Shown here: positions 1-9,115 of the stretch, piece by piece
Position numbering within the stretch: position 1 is the first letter of the stretch
How the letters are laid out: every line of letters starts with the position of its first letter
NCBI GenBank assembly: GCA_900617975.1
Contig: UZAE01000307.1
Coordinates: 1 to 26,665 of the forward strand
Reading direction: 5' to 3'
DNA: 26,665 nt
Source: Rodentolepis nana
Taxonomy: Eukaryota; Platyhelminthes; Cestoda; Cyclophyllidea; Hymenolepididae
Translations under genes and position numbers: made by a program
The notes under the pieces: generated by a model
Databases searched by the model: none
Told to the model about the DNA's origin: nothing
What the model saw: only the letters and a program-made list of their open reading frames with translations

Positions 1-300
1 TACGTACCGGACACGATTGCTTGGCAAAACACCTTCACAGATTGGGAGTATACACTCAACCCACATGCCCTCTATGTAACCTACATGAGGAAATGGAGAA
101 GACCCACCTGATTCGGTGTCCAGCTCTAAAGACAAGGACGGAAAGCCAAAGATACTGGGAAGCAAGAAGACAGCTAATGAACTGCTATTAATTAACTGCT
201 ATAAATGTACCCCCCCCCCTCTTTGGGGAAGCTGAAGTCAACGATTAAGGGCTAATGATAAATATCATAAAGCCTGCCATTTGAAATAAATAAATAAATA
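1..300 (+). mobile_element. 3' end of a non-LTR retrotransposon (LINE), copy A
   Basis: The window opens inside the last part of a LINE reading frame (stop at 189-191), followed by a short 3' UTR with a run of ten C (210-219), the block 'aagggctaatgata' and a tail of AAATAAATAAATAAATA ending at 300. The same 3' UTR recurs in reverse orientation at 13643-14085, which shows it is a dispersed repeat. The 5' part lies outside the window. The tetranucleotide-like tail instead of plain poly(A) is typical of some LINE clades. The clade itself cannot be fixed from the piece visible. Confidence 0.85.
3..191 (+). CDS. C-terminal end of LINE reverse-transcriptase polyprotein (partial)
   Basis: The frame from base 3 is open for 62 codons and ends at TAA (189-191). 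It reads RTGHDCLAKHLHRLG, then the zinc-knuckle-like CPLCNLHEEMEKTHLIRC, then ALKTRTESQRYWEARRQ. The spacing Cys-X2-Cys ... His-X3-Cys near the end of the protein is what is seen downstream of the RT or RNase H domain in several metazoan LINE families (known of the families). The upstream endonuclease and RT domains are outside the window. The frame is intact here, unlike the frameshifted second copy at 13761-14078, so this copy may be younger. Whether the whole element is active cannot be judged. Confidence 0.75.
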   Translation, partial: RTGHDCLAKHLHRLGVYTQPTCPLCNLHEEMEKTHLIRCPALKTRTESQRYWEARRQLMNCY

Positions 301-311
301 TTTACTGAAAA
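301..311 (+). repeat. Target-site duplication, left, of SINE copy 1
   Basis: The sequence tttactgaaaa occurs at 301-311 and again at 638-648, bracketing the SINE. The match can be extended leftwards through AAATA, but there it merges with the LINE tail and the SINE tail, so only the 11 bases are unambiguous. Confidence 0.8.
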
Positions 312-637
312 GGGGTGTACGATAGACTTACCTCCACGTCGTGCACCCTGGGCAACGTATACTCATACGGCAAAAAAGTCTATTAACCGGCAGTTGACTT
401 CTGACTTCAAAATACCATGGCCCCACTGTATGCTATATTCGACCACTTTCATAGTACTCATCTTACCTTTTTCTTTGCCTTTGTATCTGTCTGCCTCTTT
501 TACATCTGTGATTTGCTCTTCTGCTCCCCTTCCCCGACTTTCTGCTACTTTGATGAGACTTCCCTCTGTGAAGCCCTAAGTCAACTAAAGGGCTAATGGT
601 AGCTATCAAAACGCCTGTCATTTGAAATAAATAAATA
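312..637 (+). mobile_element. SINE copy 1 (about 325 bp, LINE-like 3' tail)
   Basis: The element starts ggggtgtacgatagacttacc and has a pyrimidine-rich middle (about 440-570). It ends gggctaatggtagctatcaa...catttgaaataaataaat. A closely similar copy lies at 26046-26368. Both are flanked by direct duplications, both lack a convincing protein frame, and both share roughly the last 65-80 bases with the 3' UTR of the LINE at 1-300. That combination (short, non-coding, LINE-shared tail, duplications) is the signature of a SINE mobilised by a partner LINE. No convincing tRNA, 5S or 7SL head was recognised. A few weak A/B-box-like strings (for example gttgacttc near 388) are not enough to classify it. 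Confidence 0.8.
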
Positions 638-648
638 TTTACTGAAAA
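638..648 (+). repeat. Target-site duplication, right, of SINE copy 1
   Basis: Second copy of tttactgaaaa, directly after the AAATAAATA tail of the SINE; identical to 301-311. Confidence 0.8.
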
Positions 649-1275
649 ATCTATAGTATAATAGAAAGTTTTCCAACTATCTATCGACTGAGCCGGTTGA
701 TATCGATTGGAATCAGGGAACATAGAGGTTCATGACATAAATAGCTGAGTGCATTCCGAAGAGCTCACACTCAAATATTAAAAACTAGTGGCTAGAAATA
801 TTGAAAATTCTTGGCAATTCTTTTCATGACAATGTAAAGTAAAATAGTAAATTTTAAGGAATATTGTTGATCCAAACTTTTAAATCAGAGCTAAAATCGA
901 AGAGTTAAAACTAATAAAGCATTCACGCACGGTTTTGTTTATTTAAAACTGGGAAAGTAATGAAGATACGGTTTATAATTTATATTTGATGATGTTAAGT
1001 GTAACTGTCAAGTGAATAATCATTTATTCACTAGAAATTTGTAGAAAGATGTATAAAAATCAGATATATCTGAATGAAATTTTTGTTTTATCTACTTTGT
1101 AGTTCCTTTCGATTTGTTTTATACAATAATATTTTTTAAATAATTGTTTATAATTTGATTGGCTCACAATAAGGGCGCTTACTTCGGCGCCTTTTTCGCA
1201 CGCCTTTGTTTGCTTTTGGTCTGATTTAACAGTTTAGATATCTTAACCGAATAGTTTTTATTCCAACTAATACAA
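649..1275 (+). promoter_or_regulatory. Upstream region and probable promoter of XRN2
   Basis: AT-rich sequence without a credible gene. Close to the start codon the base composition changes. An inverted CCAAT box (GATTGG, 1157-1162) is followed by a GC-richer stretch, gggcgcttacttcggcgcc (about 1173-1191), that can fold back on itself. No TATA box at a sensible distance was recognised. The start codon context acaaATGG (1276) has G at +4. The transcription start cannot be placed from sequence alone. Confidence 0.4.
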
Positions 1276-4200
1276 ATGGGCGTTCCAGCATTTTTCCGAT
1301 GGCTCAGTCAAAAATATCCCTCCATAGTTGTTCACTGTGTTGAACAACGTGGAAGAATAATTGACGACGATGGTAATCGAGAACCTCTAGATATATGCGG
1401 ACCAAATCCCAATGGTGAGGAATTTGATAATCTCTATCTTGACATGAACGGTATTATCCATCCTTGCACTCATCCTGAAAATAAGGCTGCGCCCAAGAAT
1501 GAAGCCGAGATGTTTGTCGCAATCTTCGAGTACATTGATCGCATTTTTGCTGTTGTTCGTCCCCGTCGCCTACTATATATGGCGATTGACGGAGTTGCTC
1601 CTCGTGCCAAAATGAATCAACAGCGTTCACGCCGTTTTCGTGCTGCTAAAGAAGGTCACGACAAGGAGTTAACAATGGATCGTTTACGCGCAGAACTCAC
1701 TGCAAAGGGCGCGAAGTTACCTCCACCAAAACAGGCTGCAGAACGTTTTGATTCAAATTGTATCACTCCAGGTACTCCCTTCATGGAAAGACTAGCTCTT
1801 GCTTTACAATATTACGTTTACGACCGTCTAAATAGCCATCCAGCTTGGAAGAATCTTCAAGTCATTCTTAGTGACTCAAATTCTCCTGGTGAAGGGGAGC
1901 ACAAAATCATGGATTTCATCCGTCGTCAACGCCAAGCACCTACTCATGATGCCAATACTCGCCATTGTTTGTGTGGTGCTGATGCGGATTTGATTATGCT
2001 TGGTCTAGCAACTCATGAGCCACATTTTACTATTATCAGAGAGGAGTTCAAGCCTAATCAACCCAAGCCCTGTGAGTTGTGCGGACAGTACGGACATGAA
2101 ATGACTGATTGTGTCGGTGCTCCTTGTGATGACTTTGACAAACCTCCTGTCATGCCTCCAGGAGCTGATGTGGTAAGTATATATTAAAAGTTTCCATTCT
2201 AATACACTACTTGTGATTAATCTCTACTCCTCACATAAGGAGTTCATTTTCATTAAACTGGCAGTTCTGCGGCAGTATTTGGAACAAGACTTGCAGATCC
2301 AAAATCTATCCTTCAACTGGGATTTGGAGAGAGTGATTGACGATTGGGTTTTCATGTGCTTCTTTGTGGGAAATGATTTCCTTCCGCATTTACCCAGTCT
2401 GGAGATTCGAGAGGGGGCTATTGATCGATTGATCAACCTCTACAAGTCTGTTGTATGTGATACTGGTGGATGGCTCACGGATTCTGGTCATGTGCACTTG
2501 GATCGCGTACAAGTAAGTATTAGGTGATCTTAGTATTTAGTGTTTTTGTTTGAAATGGTTGTAAGATTTTTTATCTCCAATTAGGCTTGCCTCTACATTA
2601 AGAATATCAATTTCTAATTCTTGGATGACATGGGCACATTTCTGTGCTTGGTATCGAAGCTTATTGAGAATGAAGTCCACGTTGAGCTTGTTTTAGTTGG
2701 TCTGTCAATATGTCATGTTTCGAGAAAGACAGGAGTTTCGAGGAGCTAACAAGGTAGATATGGATGCATTAGCAGTTTTGAATGCTGACTAATCAGTGTT
2801 AGCCATTTGTAGTTACTTTTTACTCGGTTAGTGTCTACCATTGCGGAAAGGAGCGTATAGAAATTCTCTTCGTCTTTTCGACTTTGGATAGTTGCTTTAT
2901 AGTTATTGAAATCTAATTTTTTGCAGATTTTAACTTTTCTATTTAAAACTAGAAAACAATTCTCGATATTGAAAATGTTTGAAGTTGACTCATTGAATGC
3001 TCGACTAATCTTTAAAATAAAAGGGAGGTATGTGTCATTTTTAAATACTTGGAGTAAACAAATGCTTTCTTTTCACATCATCGATGCTTTCTCGGCAAGC
3101 TAGTCTTATTTTCTGTTTTGTCAAAATGATCTCAAACCCATAATTTATTCTGCTTTGGTAAACTTCAAGAAATCGAACTTTTGTTGTACAGGTAGGTATT
3201 CGTTTGCCAATCTCATGGTAAATTCGATGAATCTATTTTTTGCCATTACTTGATTTACTTACAAATCAAGTCGCTGAAAGTTTTTCTCAAGTGCATCTAC
3301 CAACTATACTCGATCATTTTTACATAGCTTATCATCTCACTGATGTTAACTTGTAGGGGCTGTACGAAAATTGCCTTCGCAACCAAATTCTTTGCCTCGC
3401 AATAATGATAAATTTTATTAATGTAGTCTACGTAGGGGTGTCTTTATAATGCTCCGTGTCGATCCTGCAGTGGTAAACAATGAAGGCCATGTAAAGAGCA
3501 AAACATAATCACGTGATTGAAAACTGGGTCACCTTTTACTAATTCCTATATTGAATGCTGTTTTAAACGAAATACTTGGTGAGAAGGATTTCTGCACAAT
3601 TTCGACCAGGATACTAATCAGATTACAAAGGTTACTTCCTTCGGTTAGTATGATCAAAAACCTCAGTTGTAATAATTGTCTTCAAAATGTTTGAAAATTG
3701 GATAGATAACCCAATCAAGTACCTGTTGTATTATGGTTGCTCTTGAAATGCATACCACGATCATTAGAAGAAATTCGATTTAAGAGATGTGTTTTCATCT
3801 GCCTTTTTATTAATAGACCTCTGCCTTCTTCTGGAAATCGTTTAATTTGGTTGTTGAATACCAAGAATCGTGAATTCTAAATTGATTAGCGATGGTTCAA
3901 CTAACCACGTGTTCTTAAAAGATTTTAAACACCTTGTTATCGGAAATCAAACAATATTTTCTGAAAGCAGCCATTGTTTCCTCTTACCATGTATGTTAAA
4001 CCTTAATCATTGAATTGTCTGATTATGGCCACTATCTTGCAGTTGATCATGACCGAATTGGGCAAAGTAGAAGATGAGATCTTCAAATCGCGTCGTCAGG
4101 ACGATTTATCTGGCAGAGAGCGTCGCAAACGTCAGAAAATAGGCAATCGACACTCCTGGAACGCACCAACATCTGGAGTACTGGCTCCCTCACCAATTGG

Positions 4201-6966
4201 CGGTAGGGTTGAAGTACGTCGAATGAACAGCGTCTCCGCGGCAGACATCCATGAAGCTCGTAGGCAACGTCAACCGAATGTCAAGTGGGTTGAACAGTGT
4301 CTGGAGAATCAAGAAGCAGCTGTATCATTGCGTGCTATGCTCAAGTCTTCGATAACTGGGTCTAAGAGGAAGAGATCTGAAGGAGAAAGTGACTCAGCAG
4401 AAGACCCATTACGGAAAAAAAGGCGAAAGGGTACGTTTTATTAAATTGGCAATTATGTTTAAGGAACGTGCAAAATGTTTGAGGAAAATGGTTAAGGGCA
4501 CTTATAGTAGATGACTATCAAAATAGTTCCTATAATCTGTCAGTGGAGTAGTGATAGAGAGTTGGTTATTGAATGGCTGTTCTTATCGATTAATAACCGT
4601 CATGAGATTAATGATCGTATGTTTCACAATTGGAGGCTTCTAGTACACCTTCAAGTACCTTCTATATTTAACCTAAGCAATCGAGTACACGACTAGTATC
4701 TATGATTAGGTGTTTATTTATACGTTTTGAATATTAAGATTCATCTAACTGCTAGCACTACATGAAATTTTTTCTTTACCGCAGACTGTGGTGTACTAGT
4801 GCAATGGAAATTGCCTATTGTGACTCAGGTGTTGGAGTCCTGTCTCGCTTAATTTTTCGCCCTTTCGTACCACTGGCCTCATCTGTAAGGACATGGGTTT
4901 CGTTGAGTTCGCTGGTTTGCTCACGTTATCATAATATTTCGCCTGAAGAGTAGATTCTGAACTATGCCCTCGAGATGTTTATTTATTTACTGTATAGTTT
5001 CTTCCAACAATCGAAATAATTGGGAGTTCGGATGTTATTTTATCTTAAATTACTGCTTGAATTCATATTGGCTCTAATTCTTTTTGGTTGTTCTATTGTG
5101 CATATATCCTAGTGTGCGCTGATTCCTTATAGCCTATGTGTTTGTTTTAAATTCCAATTTCAGGTATCTTGGTATAGAATTGGAGAGGTTATTTGGCGCG
5201 AGTTATTTGGCTTTTTCAATTGGAAAATATGCTCTTATTGTCATTTTAACACTAAACTAATGGATTGTTGTTTGATTTGTAGGTATTCTGGGAGGCTTTG
5301 ATGCTGCCGAGGTACAGCCATCCACAGCAGAAGAGGACCCGGAAGAAAAGGCGGATCAGTGTGATGAGGTTCGACTTTGGGAAGATGGTTGGAGAGCACG
5401 TTACTACCAGTCCAAATTCGGAGTTGATCCTGCTGATGCTCCGGAGTTCTGCATCAAGGTGGCCCATGAATACGTCATTGGCTTGTGCTGGGTTCTTGCC
5501 TACTACTATCAAGCAAGTCTTTATTTACGTGTGATATACAATTTTTTTGGTTGATATCATTACAAGATTTGACCTATCCAGCAATAGGTTTATTGTTGTC
5601 TTTTGTTTGATTATCTCAGAATCATTTGCCATTGATACATTATTTGAGTTGAGAAATCAGTTTGAATTGAAACCATTTGAGTCTATTCGAATTAAGGCTA
5701 ATATGGGGAGTCGATAAACAAAAATTAAATATTTACCGCGAATCTGTTTTTCCTTAGGGGTGTGCATCATGGGATTGGTACTTTCCTTATCACTATGCAC
5801 CATTCGCAAGTGATTTTGTGGATATTGCTAAAGTTGATATTGGCTTCTCCAAGAAGAAAACCAAGCCCTTCTGCCCTCTCGAACAGTTGATGAGCGTTTT
5901 CCCAGCCGCTTCCCGCAGCCACGTTCCTCCAGCTTGGCAGAGTCTAATGACCGATCCAGACTCACCAATTATCGACTTCTATCCTACCGACTTCAAAGTG
6001 GATCTTAATGGAAAGCGCTTCGCTTGGATGGGCGTTGCCCTGCTGCCTTTCGTCGATGAAGTTCGTTTGTTAAAAGCCCTTGATGATCGTCGTTCTAAGT
6101 TGACTGATGAGGAGCGACATCGCAATTTGAGACGTCCAGCGCTTTATTTTGCTCACGCGGAGTCTGAGATTGGTAAAACCCTCACTGCCATTTACTCAAA
6201 GCATTCAGATAATGCTTCATGTGAGGTGATGAATTACTCTGGAGATGCACCTTCTGATGCAGTTATAATCAATTCAGGTCTGACAGAAGGCATCTCTGGA
6301 CATGTTTGGTCAGTTGTTGGAGCCACGAGGGCTTGTCTTCCTGGAGAAAAGATGCCTTCGGGTGTACCAGGTCTATTACCAGATATTCCAGCCTCAGAAC
6401 AACAAGCTATATGTGTATACTATGAGAATCCACCCTATCCATTCGGTCACGTCTTTCCCGCACGGCTACTGGATTCTGTAAAACTCCCTCCAAAGGGTGA
6501 CCTTCGACCCCCAAATAGGGGTCGTGGTAGAGGGGGTTTTCGGGGTGGTGGTAACCGTGGGGCTAATGGTTCACCAAGCCCTAGTAGCTGGGAGTGTGGT
6601 AGAACCAACTGGGGATCAGGTCAAACTCCTATGGAGAGAATGATTAGACGATCGCTTCCCCACCATCAGTCTCCTTCCCGGCTGGGCGGCTACGACAATC
6701 CGCACCAGCAAGGTTCGTATGCAAACTACCATCAACAAAGCAGCTACCCACCTGTTTATCCCCCACCCTCTGAGTTATTTGCCAACCCCTACGGAAGCCA
6801 TCTACCACAGCCCGGAGATAATTATGGATGGAATAGGCGTGGTGGAAGGGGTGCTCCCCGACCCTACTATCGTGGAAATGGCAGCCGTGGAGATAATTGG
6901 TCACATAGAGGTCACCGTGGTGGAGCTAATGATAGAAGCGGAGGTGGGGGGTATTATAGACAATAA
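1276..6966 (+). CDS. XRN2: 5'-3' exoribonuclease 2 (XRN2/Rat1), complete, five exons
   Basis: Exons 1276-2172, 2240-2512, 4043-4430, 5283-5512 and 5758-6966 join in frame to 998 aa (human XRN2 is about 950). The protein degrades 5'-monophosphate RNA in the nucleus and drives torpedo termination of RNA polymerase II (known of the family). Visible: [18 protein letters not shown] at the start; catalytic-core strings [10 protein letters not shown] (Asp56), [20 protein letters not shown] (Asp105), [15 protein letters not shown] and [14 protein letters not shown]; zinc knuckle [14 protein letters not shown] (266-279); the second conserved region [20 protein letters not shown]; and basic NLS-like clusters KRKRSEG and RKKRRKG near 497-519. 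Exon 4 ends CWVLAYYYQ and exon 5 resumes [20 protein letters not shown]. The last exon ends in an RG/RGG-rich tail (from about residue 838). XRN2 rather than XRN1 because of the length, the knuckle and the NLS. Introns are 67, 1530, 852 and 245 nt; intron 4 has a GC donor. Confidence 0.96.
2513..4042 (+). other. XRN2 intron 2 (1530 nt)
   Basis: Donor GTAAGT at 2513, acceptor cttgcAG at 4041-4042. It contains short open stretches only (for example 2906-3103) with no recognisable protein. The XRN2 reading continues [17 protein letters not shown] across the junction as in other XRN2 proteins, so no exon is missing. Confidence 0.85.
4431..5282 (+). other. XRN2 intron 3 (852 nt)
   Basis: Donor GTACGT at 4431, acceptor ttgtAG at 5281-5282, phase 1. 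The neighbouring peptides are RKKRRKG and GFDAAEV. Nothing else was recognised inside. Confidence 0.8.
5513..5757 (+). other. XRN2 intron 4, GC-AG type (245 nt)
   Basis: Exon 4 must end after the codon CAA (5510-5512) to keep the conserved YYYQ-GCASW junction. The intron then begins GCAAGT and ends ccttAG at 5756-5757. The nearest GT (5517) would put the next exon out of frame. GC-AG introns are a known minor class whose donors otherwise match the consensus, as here. Confidence 0.8.
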
Positions 6967-8186
6967 GTGGTCAGGTAATGGATCTACTCCTCTCAAACAT
7001 TCAGATTTACAGTACTTTGTAATTACATTGAATATGTAAAGCTGATTACATTTGCCGTTAAAATAGCCGTTTGTAAATTTACTATTCTTTGTTCTAATTT
7101 GCTGTTATTAATAATAGCACGATAGGAATCGCTTGGTTAGATTTTCTAGTAAGAATGTAGACAAGTAGGAATTGGCTGCCTTACCTCAACGTTATACAAT
7201 AGGCGAGCGTATGGCGTGGAACACGTTTATTCGCATCGCTTCGGTTGCATTGATCATGCTATGTGGATATTGATTTTTGATTGGCTGAGGGGTCTCTGCA
7301 GTCGTTCAAGCACGCAAGGGCTTCTTTACTTCATTTATTCCAGCGTTGTTTTCGCCACGAACGAAATCAGCGTTAAAGATAATGGTCGAGGTTCATTAGA
7401 ATCGAATAGCTTTGGAATATTAATTTGCTAAAACTATACTGGGGCTGTGCCGAGTTAAATTTCATTTAGTTTGTAAGTGATCGAACACTGAGATAAATGC
7501 TCGTGAAAGACGCGAACTAACTAAACATTCAATCGAATTTTGTTATATAAGATTGAATCATGGTAGACAAAGGAGTCAGCATCGGTTTTTCATATTCAAA
7601 TAGAGGGAAAATAGTTATAGAGTGCACAAAATTGTCATGGGTGATCAACGAAATCTCATTCGAACTGAGTCGTGCTACTTGTCACGAGGGGAGCATGCGC
7701 AGTCGTGAGTGCAGAGACCTCTCAGCCGGCCATCAATCAATAGTCTTTGAACTGTTAACAAACTCTGCTTTGCATTACCATGTCTATGCTTCCTAAAAAC
7801 ATACCACACCCTGTGCTTGTTTCCCCTATACCTTTGTGGTAACTAAGGTAAACCTGGAAGCCTTCCCAAATTTGTCATTGAGATTATCGAGCATCGATAG
7901 AGATTTCATAGTTAAAGAAAGGAATAAAAAATCCAGCTATAAAAAATAAAATTCTAATGATGACTCCATTATTCATTAGATGACATTATCAAATTTAATT
8001 TATTTCCTGAGTTACCACACCAATTTTGTTAAATATGTATATAAAAAAAACAAATTTTATCAATAAAATCGCAAAAAATGAATAAGCTAGAATCTTTACA
8101 AGTTTATGCTATTTAGAATGCAGCTTAATTGACAAAACTTTTGTTTGTTCGTGCTAAGTTTTATCTATTTATTTATACACACGAAT
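6967..8186 (+). other. XRN2 3' UTR and intergenic region to the Shisa-like gene
   Basis: Follows the XRN2 stop (6964-6966). No canonical AATAAA is seen soon after the stop, so the XRN2 poly(A) site is unknown. Two open stretches (7216-7431 and 7560-7796) have no recognisable domain, and their composition is no different from the surroundings. A short frame at 7211-7273 (MAWNTFIRIASVALIMLCGY) looks signal-peptide-like, but no splice partner was found. The part just upstream of 8187 is presumably the promoter or 5' UTR of the next gene. Confidence 0.5.
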
Positions 8187-9115
8187 ATGAAGAGAGATCT
8201 TCATTTTGATGACTATCTGCAAATAATATTAATAATTTTAGTATTTGAAACACAATGTGCATTCTGTCAGTATTACGGCGAACTTTCCAATTTTGTTATG
8301 GATAGTAAGGGAGGAATGTAAGCTTTTCTTAACTCCTTAATCACATTCATATATTAGTACTAAATTTTCAAAATTCAAAATATTCGTGAATGTTAATGAC
8401 TTAAAAATGGTACAAATGCCTGCTTACCTTCAAAACGTCATTACGAAACCTGAAAATATATGTAGGTCTATTTGTAATCGTTATTGAATGAATTAGTTTC
8501 TCACTCGGTGTGCAGTTCCAGACGTGGTATACACACATACATAATTTGCCCCGAAAACCCTCCTGTTAATTCGGGTAATACTACAAAAAACTTTTGTTGC
8601 GGAACATCGGGAAGTCAATATTGCTGTACGGAGACTGAATTTAGGTAAATCGAATTCATTTTGTACATTGGTCTATTTTCTGATTTTATCTTTAGACAAG
8701 GAATACAGGTTATAAGGTAAGAAATTCATAAGGTCCATTTATGAAATCCGAGGCATACTCTTGAATTGTCGCCATCAATATTTCTTGGATGTGCACTTAT
8801 GACCTTGTTTGGAATGATGGTTATTGTTCTACTAGTATATGCTCGATTTTATGCCATTAACTATCAACAAGAACGATTGACTGTCGTCTATCCTGAAAAT
8901 GTTAGTTACATAAATATGACCTATTTGATATTAATCATGTTTTCGGATCATTTGTGATAAGGTCTCAATTTTAGAAGACACATTCGGTATGGAGTGATAC
9001 GATGAGATCGAAAAGTATTCCTTCAGTTCCACCGTCTGGCCATCTAATTTCCGCCGATTCTGGACGTTACAGTTCACATCAACCGCATGTACATTACGCT
9101 GGAAGTGTTGTATAA
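8187..9115 (+). CDS. Shisa-like small type I membrane protein, five exons
   Basis: Exons 8187-8317, 8516-8644, 8696-8716, 8753-8900 and 8975-9115 join in frame to 189 aa. Residues 1-27 form a signal peptide with hydrophobic core IILIILVF. The extracellular part holds a cysteine cluster IICPENPP ... FCCGTSGSQYCC. One membrane segment follows (about 102-124, FLGCALMTLFGMMVIVLLVY), then a cytosolic tail with PSVPPSGHL and the C-terminus YAGSVV. Paired Cys-Cys motifs before a single membrane span and a Pro-containing tail are the plan of the Shisa/STMC6 superfamily, whose members control receptor maturation and synaptic receptors. The specific partner here is unknown. The exon 3 microexon is 21 nt and intron 3 is only 36 nt; both are forced by the frame, but the 36-nt intron has a weak pyrimidine tract. 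The final SVV fits a class I PDZ ligand. Another cysteine-rich single-pass family remains possible. Confidence 0.7.

Noticed and set aside
388..400. B-box-like string gttgacttc in the SINE as evidence for a tRNA origin
   Set aside because: Only a partial match and no good A-box at standard spacing; insufficient to call a tRNA-derived head.
394..579. 61-codon open stretch in SINE copy 1
   Set aside because: Lies in the pyrimidine-rich SINE body; the equivalent stretch in copy 2 (26125-26328) diverges in frame and sequence, so it is not a conserved protein.
463..723. 86-codon minus-strand open stretch
   Set aside because: Crosses the SINE boundary and its target duplication; composition reflects the purine-rich complement of the SINE body.
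6719..7039. Second long frame over the XRN2 last exon
   Set aside because: Shadow of the Gly/Arg-rich XRN2 tail in another frame.
7216..7796. Two + strand open stretches between XRN2 and the Shisa-like gene
   Set aside because: No domain, no splice-supported continuation and no composition change compared with flanks.
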